Origin: Coix lacryma-jobi var. lacryma-jobi
Lineage: Eukaryota > Streptophyta > Magnoliopsida > Poales > Poaceae
Assembly (NCBI GenBank): GCA_009763385.1
Contig: CM019827.1
Location: 116,091,204-116,155,203 of the forward strand
Length of the DNA: 64,000 nucleotides
Reading direction: 5' to 3'
This document shows, piece by piece, positions 1 to 11,043 of this stretch. The notes beneath the pieces were generated by a model. The model searched no databases and was not told the origin of the DNA. It worked only from the letters and a program-made list of their open reading frames with translations. Positions within the stretch are counted from its first letter, which is position 1. Each line of letters opens with the position of its first letter. The position numbers and the translations under genes were made by a program.

Positions 1-718
1 GCCACAAGGTCGACAACGTGGGCTGATGGCCCACTGAAGATTCCGGGCGGCGCGGCTCCCAAATCTTCCGAGTCCATTCGTGACTGGGACGATGATGATG
101 ATGATGAAGAGCCGCCTCCGTCCAAACGCGTTCGTGTCGAACAGCCGACCAGGACTGTTTTGTCGGCGCAGAAGACGAAGGGGCTCAAGCTGAAGGGGGG
201 GGGGTCTGCGCGTCAGTGATCTGTGAGCGTTCGGTTTCCGTCATCGTTAGTTTATGTCTATGACAATGTTTTTGACTTCTGGACTTGTCTCGTGTCAGGG
301 ACCCCGTGTCGGAGGTTGATCTCGTCAGTGACGACAGAGTCCCGGAGTCGACTGGTGCCCTGGATGTGGGGTCCGAGCAGGTTCGGGAGGAACCAACCGC
401 GGACGGGGCGCCGGATGCAGTAGGAGATGGTCGGGGTGTAGTCGATGAGCACCCGACTTCGACCAGTGCTCAGGGCGCAGGGTCAGGTGGCGGGGGGGTC
501 CCCCGACCAGCGCTCGCTGGGGGGCTATGCTCCAGCCATGGTGAGCCATCCGACCCGACCCAAGTGCCCCTGGACGCGCCGCTTCCTCCTCCGAAGGAAA
601 CCGTGGTTGGCGCAATTGGTCGAGCTGTGGATCTGGCCGAGACTGAAGAGGTGCCGGCGGCCCCGGAGGATGACGCTGTGGAGATTCCTCGTCCACCAAG
701 ATCTCCGGAGTGGGTAGT
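1..718 (+). pseudogene. Antisense ORF (aORF) of Tat element D, upstream exons, partial at window edge
   Basis: This plus-strand coding sequence runs opposite to D gag-pol. The first exon encodes an acidic/basic linker (WDDDDDDEEPPPSKRVRV) and reads in frame 1 to a run of ten G near 195-204, after which it meets TGA at 217. A GTGAGC donor lies at 223 and a CAG acceptor at 296-298. The exon phases would match if the G run were one base shorter, so a homopolymer slip is the likely break. The second exon (299-718) is an open, proline/acidic, low-complexity stretch that continues in frame past the insertion point of A into 20380. The start codon is off-window. The product is unknown; Tat antisense ORFs have been described, but no biochemical role is established here. 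Confidence 0.55.
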
Positions 719-1209
719 TGTTGGGTATTTTAAATGCACACAGAAAAATCCGCAAGCGCACGGATACCGATGTAGCTTTCACCCGATAGTATTCCATGAA
801 GGACCGAGAAAGCACTAGCAAGGTGACCAGAGGGGGGGTGAATGGGAGCCAATCAAATTTCTCTCGAAACTTTGGCCAAGTGTCCCAAAATCAACCCCGA
901 GAAACGGCGACCGAAACCGTGATGCTCACGACCCTTGGAAGAGGGTGGATGATCCCTAAGATCACAGCGGAGCACCACCAAGAAGAAGCAAACCAAACTC
1001 CAAAAGTTCCGGCTCGAACACAACCCCAAAAACCAAGTCCTGAACGTAGATAGACGGCTACGTCGAGAAGTCCCCAAATACCGATGCCAACAAGTAGCAA
1101 AGATATCAAGAGAGGTTCCTTGGTCAACTACAGGGCCAAACGAGAAGTCCGGAAACCAAGCGAACAAGCCGGGAGAGCAAACGCACTAAACCGGAACACT
1201 CAGCAGGAT

Positions 1210-1466
1210 CCCGGACTGTCCGGACCTGGAGTCCCGGACTGTCCGCCCGGACTGTCCGCGGTCGAGTGGCGGACTGTCCGCCGGCAAAACTCGCCAAACA
1301 GCAAGGTTGCTGCAAAGTTCCTGGACGATCCCGGACTGTCCGCCAAACACAACGGCGGACTGTCCGCCGGTCACCCGAGGAAAAATCAGCCGAGCCAAGC
1401 GACCACTGCTCGGTCGAAAGCCCGACGCGCGGACTGTCCGCCGTTCTAGGCGCGGACTGTCCATGA
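1210..1466. repeat. CGGACTGTCCG palindrome cluster in B 3' LTR
   Basis: About eight copies of the palindromic core CGGACTGTCCG or half-diverged forms lie within 260 bp, often flanked by CCG/CGG that extends the dyad. Palindromic repeats of this core are described in Sirevirus LTRs. The other copies in this window are at 10017-10280, 29314-29722 and 57122-57565. Confidence 0.85.
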
Positions 1467-2221
1467 CCTTGCAGGGAGGGCGATTTTGATCGCCTTCTTT
1501 CCAAATCTCTCCAAATCCGATCCAACTCAAAATCCCAAGTTCCCAAACTTTGAGTAGATGATCACGGGGTAGTTCGGAGACTATCCCCAAGAAATCATCC
1601 GCTCAAATCAACCAAATCACCGGGAAATCAAAAGGGAAGGTGGATGAACGGAAAAAGCGCCACGAAAACGAAATCGTCCCGATCTATTCGATCATGAGGA
1701 GTTAGATGAATTCCTTTGGTCGAAATGACCTCCTCAATGATACGAACAAAATGATTCAAACGGATTTCGCAAAGACGCACTAGAGAGGGAGATAGAGTGA
1801 CGGGAAAATCGTGAGGAAATGAAGAACGCGAAGAACACGAATCAAGTCATCGATCTGCACTGCAAGGGTGAGGATGCGACCTTACTTCCTCTAATCAACA
1901 GTACACAGAGGCAAGTCTCTCTGTGGATCTCAGCTAGCTACAACAGGGGATGGGAGAGCAGGAAACCCTAAGTGCGAAAGAGCAAATGACTGAGATAAAT
2001 GGGAGGAGGGTGTCTCCCGACTACTTATCCTAATTCTAGCCTAAGTCTAATTCCTACTCTACCCCTCTCTATTCTAATTACAGAGCGAGCCAGTCAAACG
2101 CTAGGGTTATTCTGGACCAACTCGGGTGGTAGGTGTATCCGACGGCCACGCCCGCTCGACTCGAAGCGTTGCCTCGACGCAACCTCCTGATCGCCGCCAC
2201 GTGCTGCCCTCGCTCTGCACC

Positions 2222-2370
2222 CCCGGTTTTGTGGCCCAAACCGGGAAACCAGCCTTTCCATCCAACCCCCGGTTTTGAGGCCCAAACCGGGAAACCAGCC
2301 CACCAGCATCTGAGTTTTGAGGCCAAACTCAGCAAACCCTCAGAGCCCAGGTTTTGAGGCCCAAACCTGG
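2222..2370 (-). repeat. LTR hairpin array in B 3' LTR (4 units)
   Basis: Four 23-24 bp inverted repeats (2222-2245, 2268-2291, 2310-2332, 2347-2370) have 8-bp perfect arms around a TGTGGCCC, TGAGGCCC or TGAGGCC loop. Arms are CCCGGTTT (twice), CTGAGTTT and CCAGGTTT, each with its exact complement. The paired bases change together while the loop stays almost constant. Confidence 0.8.
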
Positions 2371-2814
2371 AAACCGTCCATCCGATGGTTTTTCCCTGGC
2401 TCTACCACCAAACCGAAGCTGTAGAGGGGATGCACCACCCGTGCACCCCGTCCACCGACACGTGTCCCTAGGTCCTCGACCCGAGCAACACCGTGCCCCG
2501 CAAGTCTTCGCTCGTCGCTGTCCCAGGCTGTCAGCCACCACAGCTGATCCTCAGGCACTCTGGTCCCTCAGTCCAAGCCTCACGTCCGCCCTTCACCGCT
2601 CGATCCATCGGCATGGCACGTCCGCCGCACGGCACGCCCATCGTTCATCGCACCCGGTCCGTCAGCACGACACGTCTCAACTTGACCTTCACCTTGCCCT
2701 CGATCACTGCATCCGTGCTCGACACCTGCACAACACAAGCCAAAGAACATGCGCATCATCCCAGTTGACAATCACTCATCACTCAGAGAACCGGCATACA
2801 CCCATGTATCCGCA

Positions 2815-2829
2815 ATCTCCCCCTTGATG
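2815..2829 (-). other. Polypurine tract of Sirevirus B
   Basis: In element sense the sequence is CATCAAGGGGGAGAT directly before the 3' LTR. The same 15-mer precedes the 3' LTRs of F and E. Confidence 0.85.
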
Positions 2830-2958
2830 AGTGCATTGTCAACTACCAACACAAATCATAGTAGAAAGAGAAGAAGGAGGAAGGAGAAGAGAGAACTCGA
2901 CCAAGTGACCCAAAAACATAGCAAAGCCGAAGAAGGTCAAGTGGAAAGAGCAAGACAA

Positions 2959-3275
2959 CTTGGTCCCCAAAGACATGGGCAACGGCTCGACGCGACCAAG
3001 CAAAGCAAAGCTAGCCCTCAAGAAGAGGTAGAACAGGCTCAACACCGCTAGCAAAACCCAATCGAAAATATCGAAGCAAAATGCTAGTCCCTCAAGATAG
3101 AGGCACAGAGGCTCAACATAACTAGCAAAGAAAGCTCGATACCAAATCCTTTCGGCCAAACATGCTCCGAACCAATTGGAATGACTCCAAACCAAAAGAG
3201 AACCAATCGAGATCGAAAAGCCCTGAAAATGTTTGCTAGTTCCTCAAGACAGAGGCAAGGCTCAACACAACTAGC
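2959..3275 (-). repeat. Array of four two-stem hairpin units before the PPT of B
   Basis: Units lie at 2959-3000, 3010-3052, 3083-3126 and 3235-3275 (41-44 nt each). On the plus strand each reads: outer arm, inner hairpin, then a conserved GGCTCRACRC-like strand, then the outer arm complement. Outer arms are CTTGGTC/GACCAAG, GCTAGC/GCTAGC, GCTAGT/ACTAGC and GCTAGTT/AACTAGC. Inner hairpins are CCCA-AAGACA-TGGG or CCTC-AAGAYA-GAGG. Pairing is kept although both stems change. Similar arrays occur in F and E. Confidence 0.75.
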
Positions 3276-4424
3276 AAACTCCCCCTCGACAAGTGCAAGC
3301 AACTAGAAAAACTCCCCATAGTTGAACGTCCAGGAGTATTTGATTTGCAATTTCTCCCCCTTAGTTGAAAATGCACTAATCAAGAAAAGGCATCAAGGCA
3401 AGAAACTCCCCCTTCCAACATGCATATGAAGTCAGAAATGCAAGTTAGCAGTTTCAGGCATATAGTCAAAAGAGTGCAAAGATGCTCTAAACAGTATAAC
3501 TCTAATGACAAAACTAAGCACTCAAATAGCAAAGGCTCAAACTGATCACCAGATATGAAATATGAACATATGAGCAGAAAATGAGCAGTTTTGAGTCAAA
3601 AGGTGTTCACCATTAAAATGGCACTACACATGTATAGACAGGAATCCAAACGAGTGCTAAACATGTATACAAGGTGAACTACCCCTAGCAACGTTCAATC
3701 ATCATGCATAGGAATGAAACATACACTTGTGATTTTAGTTTTATATCGGAGTTGCAGCGGTGAAATTTCACAAGTTTAAAGTCAGCATGTGATTGCGAGA
3801 GGTTGAAAGCTTGTCTTTGCCTAACTTTTCAACCGAGCGAAGCCTATGCCGAAGCAATCAGAAGCTTAAAGCTACGGTTTCGGTCATACACTACACGGCT
3901 CAAGTTTAACTCAAAGTGCAATGAGAAACAGTCTCGATACCGTGAGGTGTTGACAAGCAATCCCATCTCGATCTTTTCAATTCACTAAAACTTGGTTCAA
4001 ATTTTAAACATGATATGAACAGACCAAGCAAGTGAATGACTCAGAACTAGAGACATAGCAACCTAGCATATATGAAAAGCATGAATGAACTCAACACATC
4101 CTACACATGCTAGTTGCATATCTCAATGGTGAACATTTTCAGATTTTATTTACATTAAGCAAAGTCATCATTTCAAAATAGCTCAGCTCACAACATGTAC
4201 TAGTGATCAGAAAGAGCATAAGCTGCAAGCATCAACATAAGCATCGGAGCATACTACATAGAGCATAGTTACATTCTAGTGATTATAAACATGAAGCTCA
4301 GAATGTAAATGCGTATGCTAAAATGCAAAAGAGAAGAAAGACAAACGAAAAAGAGTCAGTCTACTATACAAGATCCAAAATGTTTCCCCCATCTAAAAGA
4401 GGAAACACACACCAAGCTCACCCC
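3276..4424 (-). other. Non-coding 3' region of Sirevirus B between pol and hairpin array
   Basis: There is no credible ORF. The stretch is A-rich on plus (T-rich in element sense), collinear with 46575-47707 in F, and related to the post-pol regions of E and J. It is a conserved Sirevirus 3' untranslated segment; I see no other structure beyond short repeats. Confidence 0.7.
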
Positions 4425-5281
4425 TCAACTGGTTAAAGTTGATTCGTCTAAAGGCTTGGTGAAAATATCAGCCAGTTGATGATGAGTATCAACATGGCGA
4501 AGGTCGATATCACCCTTCTCCTGGTGGTCTCGCAAGAAATGAAAGCGCACATCAATGTGTTTGGTCTTCGAGTGAAGCACGGGGTTCTTAGCAATGCTAA
4601 TAGCACTCGTGCTGTCACAAAGCAAAGGAACACGAGTAAAGCTCAGACCAAAATCACGCAAAGTGGCCATCATCCAAAGCAACTGGGAACAGCAGCTAGC
4701 CGCAGCAACATATTCAGCCTCTGTAGTGGACTGAGCGACACTAGACTGCTTGCGAGAGGACCACGAAACAAGAGAAGAACCAATAAACTGGCAAGTCCCA
4801 GAAGTGGACTTGCGCTCAATACGGCAACCAGCAAAATTGGCATCCGAATAACCGCAAAGGGAGAGGGTGGAGGAAGCAGAATACCAAATCCCGAGCTCAG
4901 GTGTGAAACGAAGGTACATGAAAATCCGCTTCACCGCCTGACGGCGAGAAGTGCGCGGCGACGCCTGAAAGCGCGCACACAGACACACCGCGAACTGAAT
5001 GTCCGGGCGTGTCGCCGTCAGGTAGAGGAGCGACCCGATCATGCTTCGGTACTCCTTCTGGTCCACTGCTTCTCCATCCACATCCTCATCCAGGGCAGTC
5101 ATCGTCGACATGGGTGTTGGAAGAGGCTTGGCCTCACCCATATCGAACCGCTTCAGCAAGTCCTTGGTGTACTTGCCCTGGTGCACAAACGTCCCCTCTC
5201 GGGATTGCTTGATTTGCAACCCGAGAAAGAAGGTCAGCTCGCCCATCATGCTCGTCTCGAACTCCCTGCTCATAGTATCTA
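4425..5281 (-). pseudogene. Sirevirus B pol C-terminus: end of RT and RNase H
   Basis: The frame starts in the last part of the copia RT domain (MSREFETSMMGELTFFLGLQ) and runs through the copia RNase H domain, with the motifs LCGYSDADF-like (here LCGYSDANF), TTEAEYVA, LLCDSTSAI and KTKHIDVRFHFLRD. Compared with F, the upstream 0.67 kb holding the catalytic RT core, including YVDD, is missing: sequence jumps at about 5278 from the RT tail to the integrase linker. A 1-base deletion near 4435 shifts the last codons, so the normal RGELGVCFPF end is lost and translation stops after DESTLTS. The D-to-N change in the SDADF motif may also affect RNase H. It is non-functional as a polymerase. Confidence 0.85.
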
Positions 5282-6891
5282 GACCGAGTAACCCGTTCGT
5301 CGATGCTGCCGATCATCTGCTAAGGCGGGTGCTGGCGCTGGATGTGTCGTGGCGCCTCCCGGGAAGAAGTAACCTCCCCCTCAACAGCAGCTGGTGCCTC
5401 CCCGGGTACAAAAGGTACCGCGCGGGGTGGCGGATCCCACGGCCCCCAGGAGGAAGAGGTGTCGGGGCCGTGAGTCGTCGTCGAGGCTGCTCTTTGCGGC
5501 ACGGCAGGTGGAGGGGGTGCGGGATCATCTATACCTTCAGCACCCTCTTCCTCGTCATCGAAAAGAGGCTCACCAACCTCATGATCACCTGCACGCTCAA
5601 AACGAGAAGAAGGACATACAAGAGTCTCGTCAAAGGTGACATCTGATGTCTCCATGACTCGGTTAGTGTTAAGGTTAAGTACACGATAAGCTCGAGTGTG
5701 AGTGCCATAACCCAAAAACACACCGTCAGAAGAACGAGACTCAAACTTGTCCAGGTTGCCCTTTTTCAAAATAAAACAGTGGCAACCGAAGACTCTAAAA
5801 TAACTCACCTTGGGCTGGCGACCAAAACGCAACTCATAAGAGGTCTTCTTCAAAAAGGCTCTCAGAAAAATGCGATTTGAAATGTAGCATGCAGTGTTCA
5901 TAGCTTCGGCCCAATAGCGCCTAGGAGTCCTATGCTCATCGAGCATCATCCTAGCCATCTCAACAAGGGTCCGATTCTTCCTCTCTACAACACCATTTTG
6001 GGGCGGTGTGTAGGGGGAAGAAAACTGATGCTCCAAACCAAGGCGGTTACAAAACTTCTCAAAATCCGAATTTTTAAACTCGGAACCATTATCACTTCTA
6101 ATAGCTCGCATCGAGTTCAAAGGGAACTCGTTCTGAAGACGCAAAATCAGATTGCGAGCAAAGGAGAAAGTCTCGGTCTTCTCAGCTAAAAAGAAGACCC
6201 ACGAATATCTCGAAAAGTCATCAACAACAACAAGCACATACCACTTCCCCCCAACCGAGCTCACCCGAGCCGGACCAACAAGATCCATGTGCAAAAGCTC
6301 TCCAGGGCGCTTGGTCATGACCTGAGTCACTGGATGGTGGGGAGCAGCAACCATCTTCCCATGTCTACAAGAGTGGCAAACAAGATCCTTCTCCATATGC
6401 AACTTGGGCAATCCTCGGATTAGGCCAAGTGAACTAAGCCTTGCAAGCAAGTCGAAGCTCAAATGTCCAAGTCTCCTATGCCACTTCCAAAGATCAGAGG
6501 AGGAAGGTGCAGCCACAAGACAACGAGAAGTGCCAAAAGACTCCGAGAAATTCGCACGAAAGACTTTTCCAAAGGGCGAAATCAAACACACAAGATTGCC
6601 CTGAGGATCCAAAATACGACTGAGATTCGGTTTAAAACGAATCTCATAGTCGTTGTCAAAAAGTTGCGAAACAGAAAGCAAGTTAAAATGCAGGTTAGAA
6701 ACAAGAGCAACATCGCGCAACCCAAAGTGCTCATTAACCCGCACCGACCCGCGAGACAAAACCTTACCTTTACTATTGTCGCCGAAGGTAATGTACTCCT
6801 TTCCGGCAACAGGGCTAAGGCTGGAGAACCACTTGGCATTTCCGGTCATGTGCCTCGAACAACCGGAATCCACCAACCAAATGTCCTCCAA
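5282..6891 (-). pseudogene. Sirevirus B pol: protease and integrase
   Basis: The open frame encodes, in order, a copia protease core (WLVDSGCSRHMTG with catalytic Asp), the gag-pre-integrase HHCC zinc module (WHRRLGHL then CHSCRHGK), the rve integrase core with DDE residues in LLHMDLVGPAR, IRSDNGSEFKN and NGVVERKNRTL, and the C-terminal stretch ending in VMETSDVTFDE plus a low-complexity linker. All visible catalytic residues are intact. The frame runs on into the deletion junction with the RT tail and stops soon after 5320. It is separated from gag by a stop and frame change at about 6900. It lies as expected for PR-IN in Ty1-copia and is collinear with 49302-50861 of F. Confidence 0.85.
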
Positions 6892-6905
6892 CCGTTTTAC
6901 CTACA

Positions 6906-9535
6906 TCAATAAAAAGACATAGGGTGAGCATACGGTCCAACACTGGGGTTAGTGAAGTAGGAAGAATACCAGTGTTGGGCCGGCTTCTCAAAAGAACGGT
7001 TAGCAGAAAAACCATTCCTAGCACGTCTACGAGAGAAGCGATCACCACGTTGAGGAAAACGTGGTCCGCTAAGAAGGGAGCGTCCATCGCGATACTCAAA
7101 ACGCGGTGGGGGAAAACGCTCAACTACAAAGCCTCCGCCACGGGGTCCATAGCCTACAACTGCAGGCTCCCGCCGGGCACGCTCTCTACGAGGCCTAGGC
7201 CTAGCAACTTGAGGCACTGCGCCTCTAGGCCTAGTATCTCTCCTCGGAGCTCTCTGCTGAACATTCGGCACATGTACATCATGAAAAGGATGGTACATGT
7301 CCGCATTGTTCATCTCCCTAGCACGGCGCGCCTCTCTCTTGCGCCTAAAGCAAAACTCGCTCAAGTGTCCATCTCTCCCACAGAAATCACAATGATACCT
7401 CACCGCACGCAAAGGGGGTTGTTGGTACTCATGGCTGTGGGTGTGGATCACTTTGCCCTTCTGTGGCAACTCCTCCTAGATAGGTGGCATTGTATCCAGC
7501 TTGTTCTTTAGGTGGTTGGGTTTGGGATGCCACACTTGGTTCTTGGGTGGAGCTCTCGGAGGTTCCTCAAAAACCCCATCCTTGGTGGTAGGCTTGACAG
7601 GCTCTTTGGGTGGAAGCTTGGTCAGTTTGGGAGTAGTGGTGGAGTTGGGCTTCTCACTAGGATTCAGACCACTCGACTCTCCAATCTTCCCAAAAGCAGA
7701 AAGATCAACACCCTGAGCAAGACCTACACCAGAACCTCCAGCAGCTCGCTTAAATTGGGAGATCATCATCCCGAGCTGCGGCTCACTACAAGAGACCCAT
7801 GACAAGATGGTCCGAAGGTATGTGTTTTCTTCCTCGGTTTGCATCTTGCCATGCCTGACATTCGCAACCTCCATCTCCAAACCCTCGCACGAAGCGCACC
7901 TAGCCACACAAGTGCTACCCGAGCTGGCCTTCTCAAGAGACTCAATCTTGGCATTCTTCTCTGCCAACTCGGTTTGCAAGCCAGGACAGGTCTTGCAAGC
8001 ACCTGGCAAAGAGGGTCTGGCCCTCAGCTCATCCAGCTCTCCAACCAACGTAGCATACTTTCCTCTCAAAGTGAGAAGATCAGTCATGTGCGTGGTGCAC
8101 GACTCACACTCAACCTCCTCCGACATGACCACGGTGGACCGAGCGAACTCAAGCTCCTTCACCGTGTCCTCCCACTTCTGCCTAAACTCTTTTCGCTCTT
8201 TAGCAGCACGCCTAAGCAGTTTATCTTGGCTAAGGAGAGCAGCAGTAAGTTTCTCAACCTCGGCAGAGAGATCGTCGTAGGTCAGGGATACCTGGGAGGT
8301 GTCGTCGTCGTCGTCGTCGTTCCGAGGGGTGTGCTCCAGCTCGCCTCCGACCTCATCACCAAGCGCCATGGTACAGAGGCCTCCATCGCCGGCGAAGAAG
8401 CAGAGACCGTTGAGCTTGTCCTCGATCTTCTTCTTCTTCTCGGACTCGTCGTCGCTTGAGCAAGCGGAGTCGTCATCCGAGCCGTCGACGTCGCTGAGCG
8501 TGGCGAAGAACGCACGCTGCTCAGCCTGGGCCTTCTCCAAGTACTCCTTCTTGATGTACTCCTTGTCAAAGCCGCCCCTCCGCTTGTGCCTCACGGGGAC
8601 GTACTTCTCCTTGCGCTAGCCGGAGTCGTACTTGTGCCCGTGATCGCCCTTCCCCGAATGCATGTTCTTCTTGGGGCAGTTGGCAATGAAGTGGTCGGGG
8701 TCGCCGCACTCATAGCATCCTGAGCATCCTCCTCCGCGGTGACGGTTCATGCGGTTGTTGTGGAACCGCGTGAACCGGTTGGCAAGCAAAGCCAACTCCT
8801 CGTCTCCCAAAGACTCCAGCTGGTCCTCTGTGACAAAAAAAGAGATGAAAGAGCAAAGCCACCAGAGGGGTTAGCAGAAGAGACAGAAACCAAAGCCATA
8901 GTCGGGCCAGAAGGATTCGCATAAGAAGCCCTCGACATGGCGTCAATCCCACTGGACTTGAGCTTACTGAAGAGCTCGTCGCAAGTGAGGGTCTCATAGT
9001 TAGGCGATTCGATGATCGCCCGGACCTTTGAGTCCCACACCGACTGATCGAGAGTGTGCAAAAGCTTCAAAGCTCTCTCATGATCGTCGAAAGGCAACTG
9101 CTCCTTGTTAGCCCTCATCCTGTTGACAATCACCTGAAAGCGAGCGAATAAACTTTCTATGCTCTCGCCAGGCTGATGTCGAAAGTTCTCATACTCTCTC
9201 TTGAACGACACGTAGAGTCGGGTTTTGACTTGAGAGGTGCCCTCATGAAAACGCATGAGGGTGGCCCAAATCTCCCGAGCCGTAGAGAGGTGAGAAACGC
9301 GATCAAACTCTCCCATGCTCAAACACGAAAAGAGAGCATTACGAGCTCGGCTATTGGCATCGTGTTCATCGATCTGAAGCTGAGTGACACGAGCAGCCAT
9401 GACCACGTAATCGGCAGAGTTGCAAATATCCCAAATGGAAGCACCCAAACTCTGCAGATAGGTCGACATGCGTATCTTCCAATACGCATAGTTCGTCCCA
9501 TCGAAAAACGGCGGTTTGCCCACGCCGCGATCCAT
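6906..9535 (-). pseudogene. Sirevirus B gag, broken
   Basis: It starts at an ATG (MDRGVGKPPFFDG) with a DUF4219/UBN2-like gag N-terminus and continues through a CCHC knuckle (CYECGDPDHFIANC), an acidic coiled-coil region with CxxC pairs, a second knuckle (CDFCGRDGHLSEFC) and an Arg-rich tail ending PYAHPMSFY. Compared with the intact gag of F it has three breaks: a 1-base deletion in an A run at about 8836-8842, AAG to TAG at 8616-8618, and CAG to TAG at 7476-7478. It also lacks a 17-residue Arg/Pro repeat present in F. Gag would bind the RNA and build the cytoplasmic particle. This copy cannot make full-length protein. Confidence 0.88.
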
Positions 9536-9584
9536 GTCGCTTTCTGTGGATCTGGAACCGGCTAAGGTGAAAGATCCTTAACCC

Positions 9585-9596
9585 GCTCTGATACCA
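9585..9596 (-). other. Primer binding site of Sirevirus B (iMet type)
   Basis: In element sense TGGTATCAGAGC lies two bases after the 5' LTR end. This is the usual Ty1-copia complement to initiator tRNA-Met. F and E have variant versions. Confidence 0.85.
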
Positions 9597-10016
9597 ATTG
9601 AAGGACCGAGAAAGCACTAGCAAGGCGACGAGAGGGGGGGGGGGTGAATGGGAGCCAATCAAATTTCTCTCAAAACTTTGGCCAAGTGTCCCAAAATCAA
9701 CCCCGAGAAACGGCGACCGAAACCGTGATGCTCACGACCCTTGGAAGAGGGTGGATGATCCCTAAGATCACAGCGGAGCACCACCAAGAAGAAGCAAACC
9801 AAACTCCAAAAGTTCCGGCTCGAACACAACCCCAAAAACCAAGTCCCGAACGTAGATAGACGGCTACGTCGAGAAGTCCCCAAATACCGATGCCAACAAG
9901 TAGAAAAGATATCAAGAGAGGTTCCTTGGTCAACTACAGGGCCAAACGAGAAGTCCGGAAACCAAGCGAACAAGCCGGGAGAGCAAACGCACTAAACCGG
10001 AACACTTAGCAGGATC

Positions 10017-10280
10017 CCGGACTGTCCGGACCTGGAGTCCCAGACTGTCCGCCCAAGGCCGGACTGTCCGCGGTCGAGTGGCGGACTGTCCGCCGGCAAA
10101 ACTCGCCAAACAGCAAGGTTGCTGCAAAGTCCCTGGACGATCCCGGACTGTCCGCCAAACACAACGGCGGACTGTCCGCCGGTCACCCGAGGAAAAATCA
10201 GCCGAGCCAAGCGACCACTGCTCGGTCGAAAGCCCGACGCGCGGACTGTCCGCCGTTCCAGGCGGACTGTCCGCGACCTT
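10017..10280. repeat. CGGACTGTCCG palindrome cluster in B 5' LTR
   Basis: This is the second copy of the cluster at 1210-1466, with two or three sites differing by point changes (for example CAGACTGTCCG near 10042). Confidence 0.85.
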
Positions 10281-11043
10281 GCAGGGAGGGCGATTTTGAT
10301 CGCCTTCTTTCCAAATCTCTCCAAATCCGATCCAACTCAAAATCCCAAGTTCCCAAACTTGGAGTAGATGATCACAGGGTAGTTAGGAGACTATCCCCAA
10401 GAAATCATCCGCTCAAATCAACCAAATCACCGGGAAATCAAAAGGGAAGGTGGATGAACGGAAAAAGCGCCACGAAAATGAAATCGTCCCGATCTATTCG
10501 ATCATGAGGAGTTAGATGAATTCCTTTGGTTGAAATGACCTCCTCAATGATACGAACAAAATGATTCAAACGGATTTCGCAAAGACGCACTAGAGAGGGA
10601 GATCGAGTGACGGGAAAATCGTCAGGAAACGAAGAAACCGAAGAACACGAATCAAAACACGAATCAAGTCAACGATCTGCACTGCAAGGGTGAGGATACG
10701 GCCTTACTTCCTCAAATCAACAGTACACAGAGGCAAGTCTCTCTGCGGATCTCAGCTAGCTACAGCAGGGGATGGGAGAGCAGGAAACCCTAAGTGCGAA
10801 AGAGCAAATGACTGAGATAAATGGGAGGAGGGTGTCTCCCGACTACTTATCCTAATTCTAGCCTAAGTCTAATTCCTACTCTACCCCTCTCTATTCTAAT
10901 TACAGAGCGAGCCAGTCAAACCCTAGGGTTATTCTGGACCAACTCGGGTGGTAGGTGTATCCGACGGCCACGCCCGCTCGACTCGAAGCGTTGCCTCGAC
11001 GCAACCTCCAGATCGCCGCCATGTGCCGCCCTCGCTCTGCACC

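Larger units (their letters stand above)
797..2814 (-). repeat. 3' LTR of Sirevirus B (2018 bp)
   Basis: It matches 9599-11636 end to end with scattered substitutions and small indels. It contains a cluster of CGGACTGTCCG palindromes and an array of four hairpins, listed separately. Confidence 0.92.

Noticed and set aside
1..718. Host protein-coding gene with an acidic linker
   Set aside because: The frame joins precisely to 20380-21428 across a retrotransposon insertion and lies antisense to Tat pol with only about 210 bp between stops, so it belongs to the element.
1210..1466. CRISPR-like array of short repeats
   Set aside because: Repeats are palindromic cores at irregular spacing in a plant LTR; there is no constant spacer length and no cas genes.
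9585..9596. A tRNA gene near the PBS
   Set aside because: Only the 12-base complement of the tRNA end is present; no cloverleaf can be drawn.
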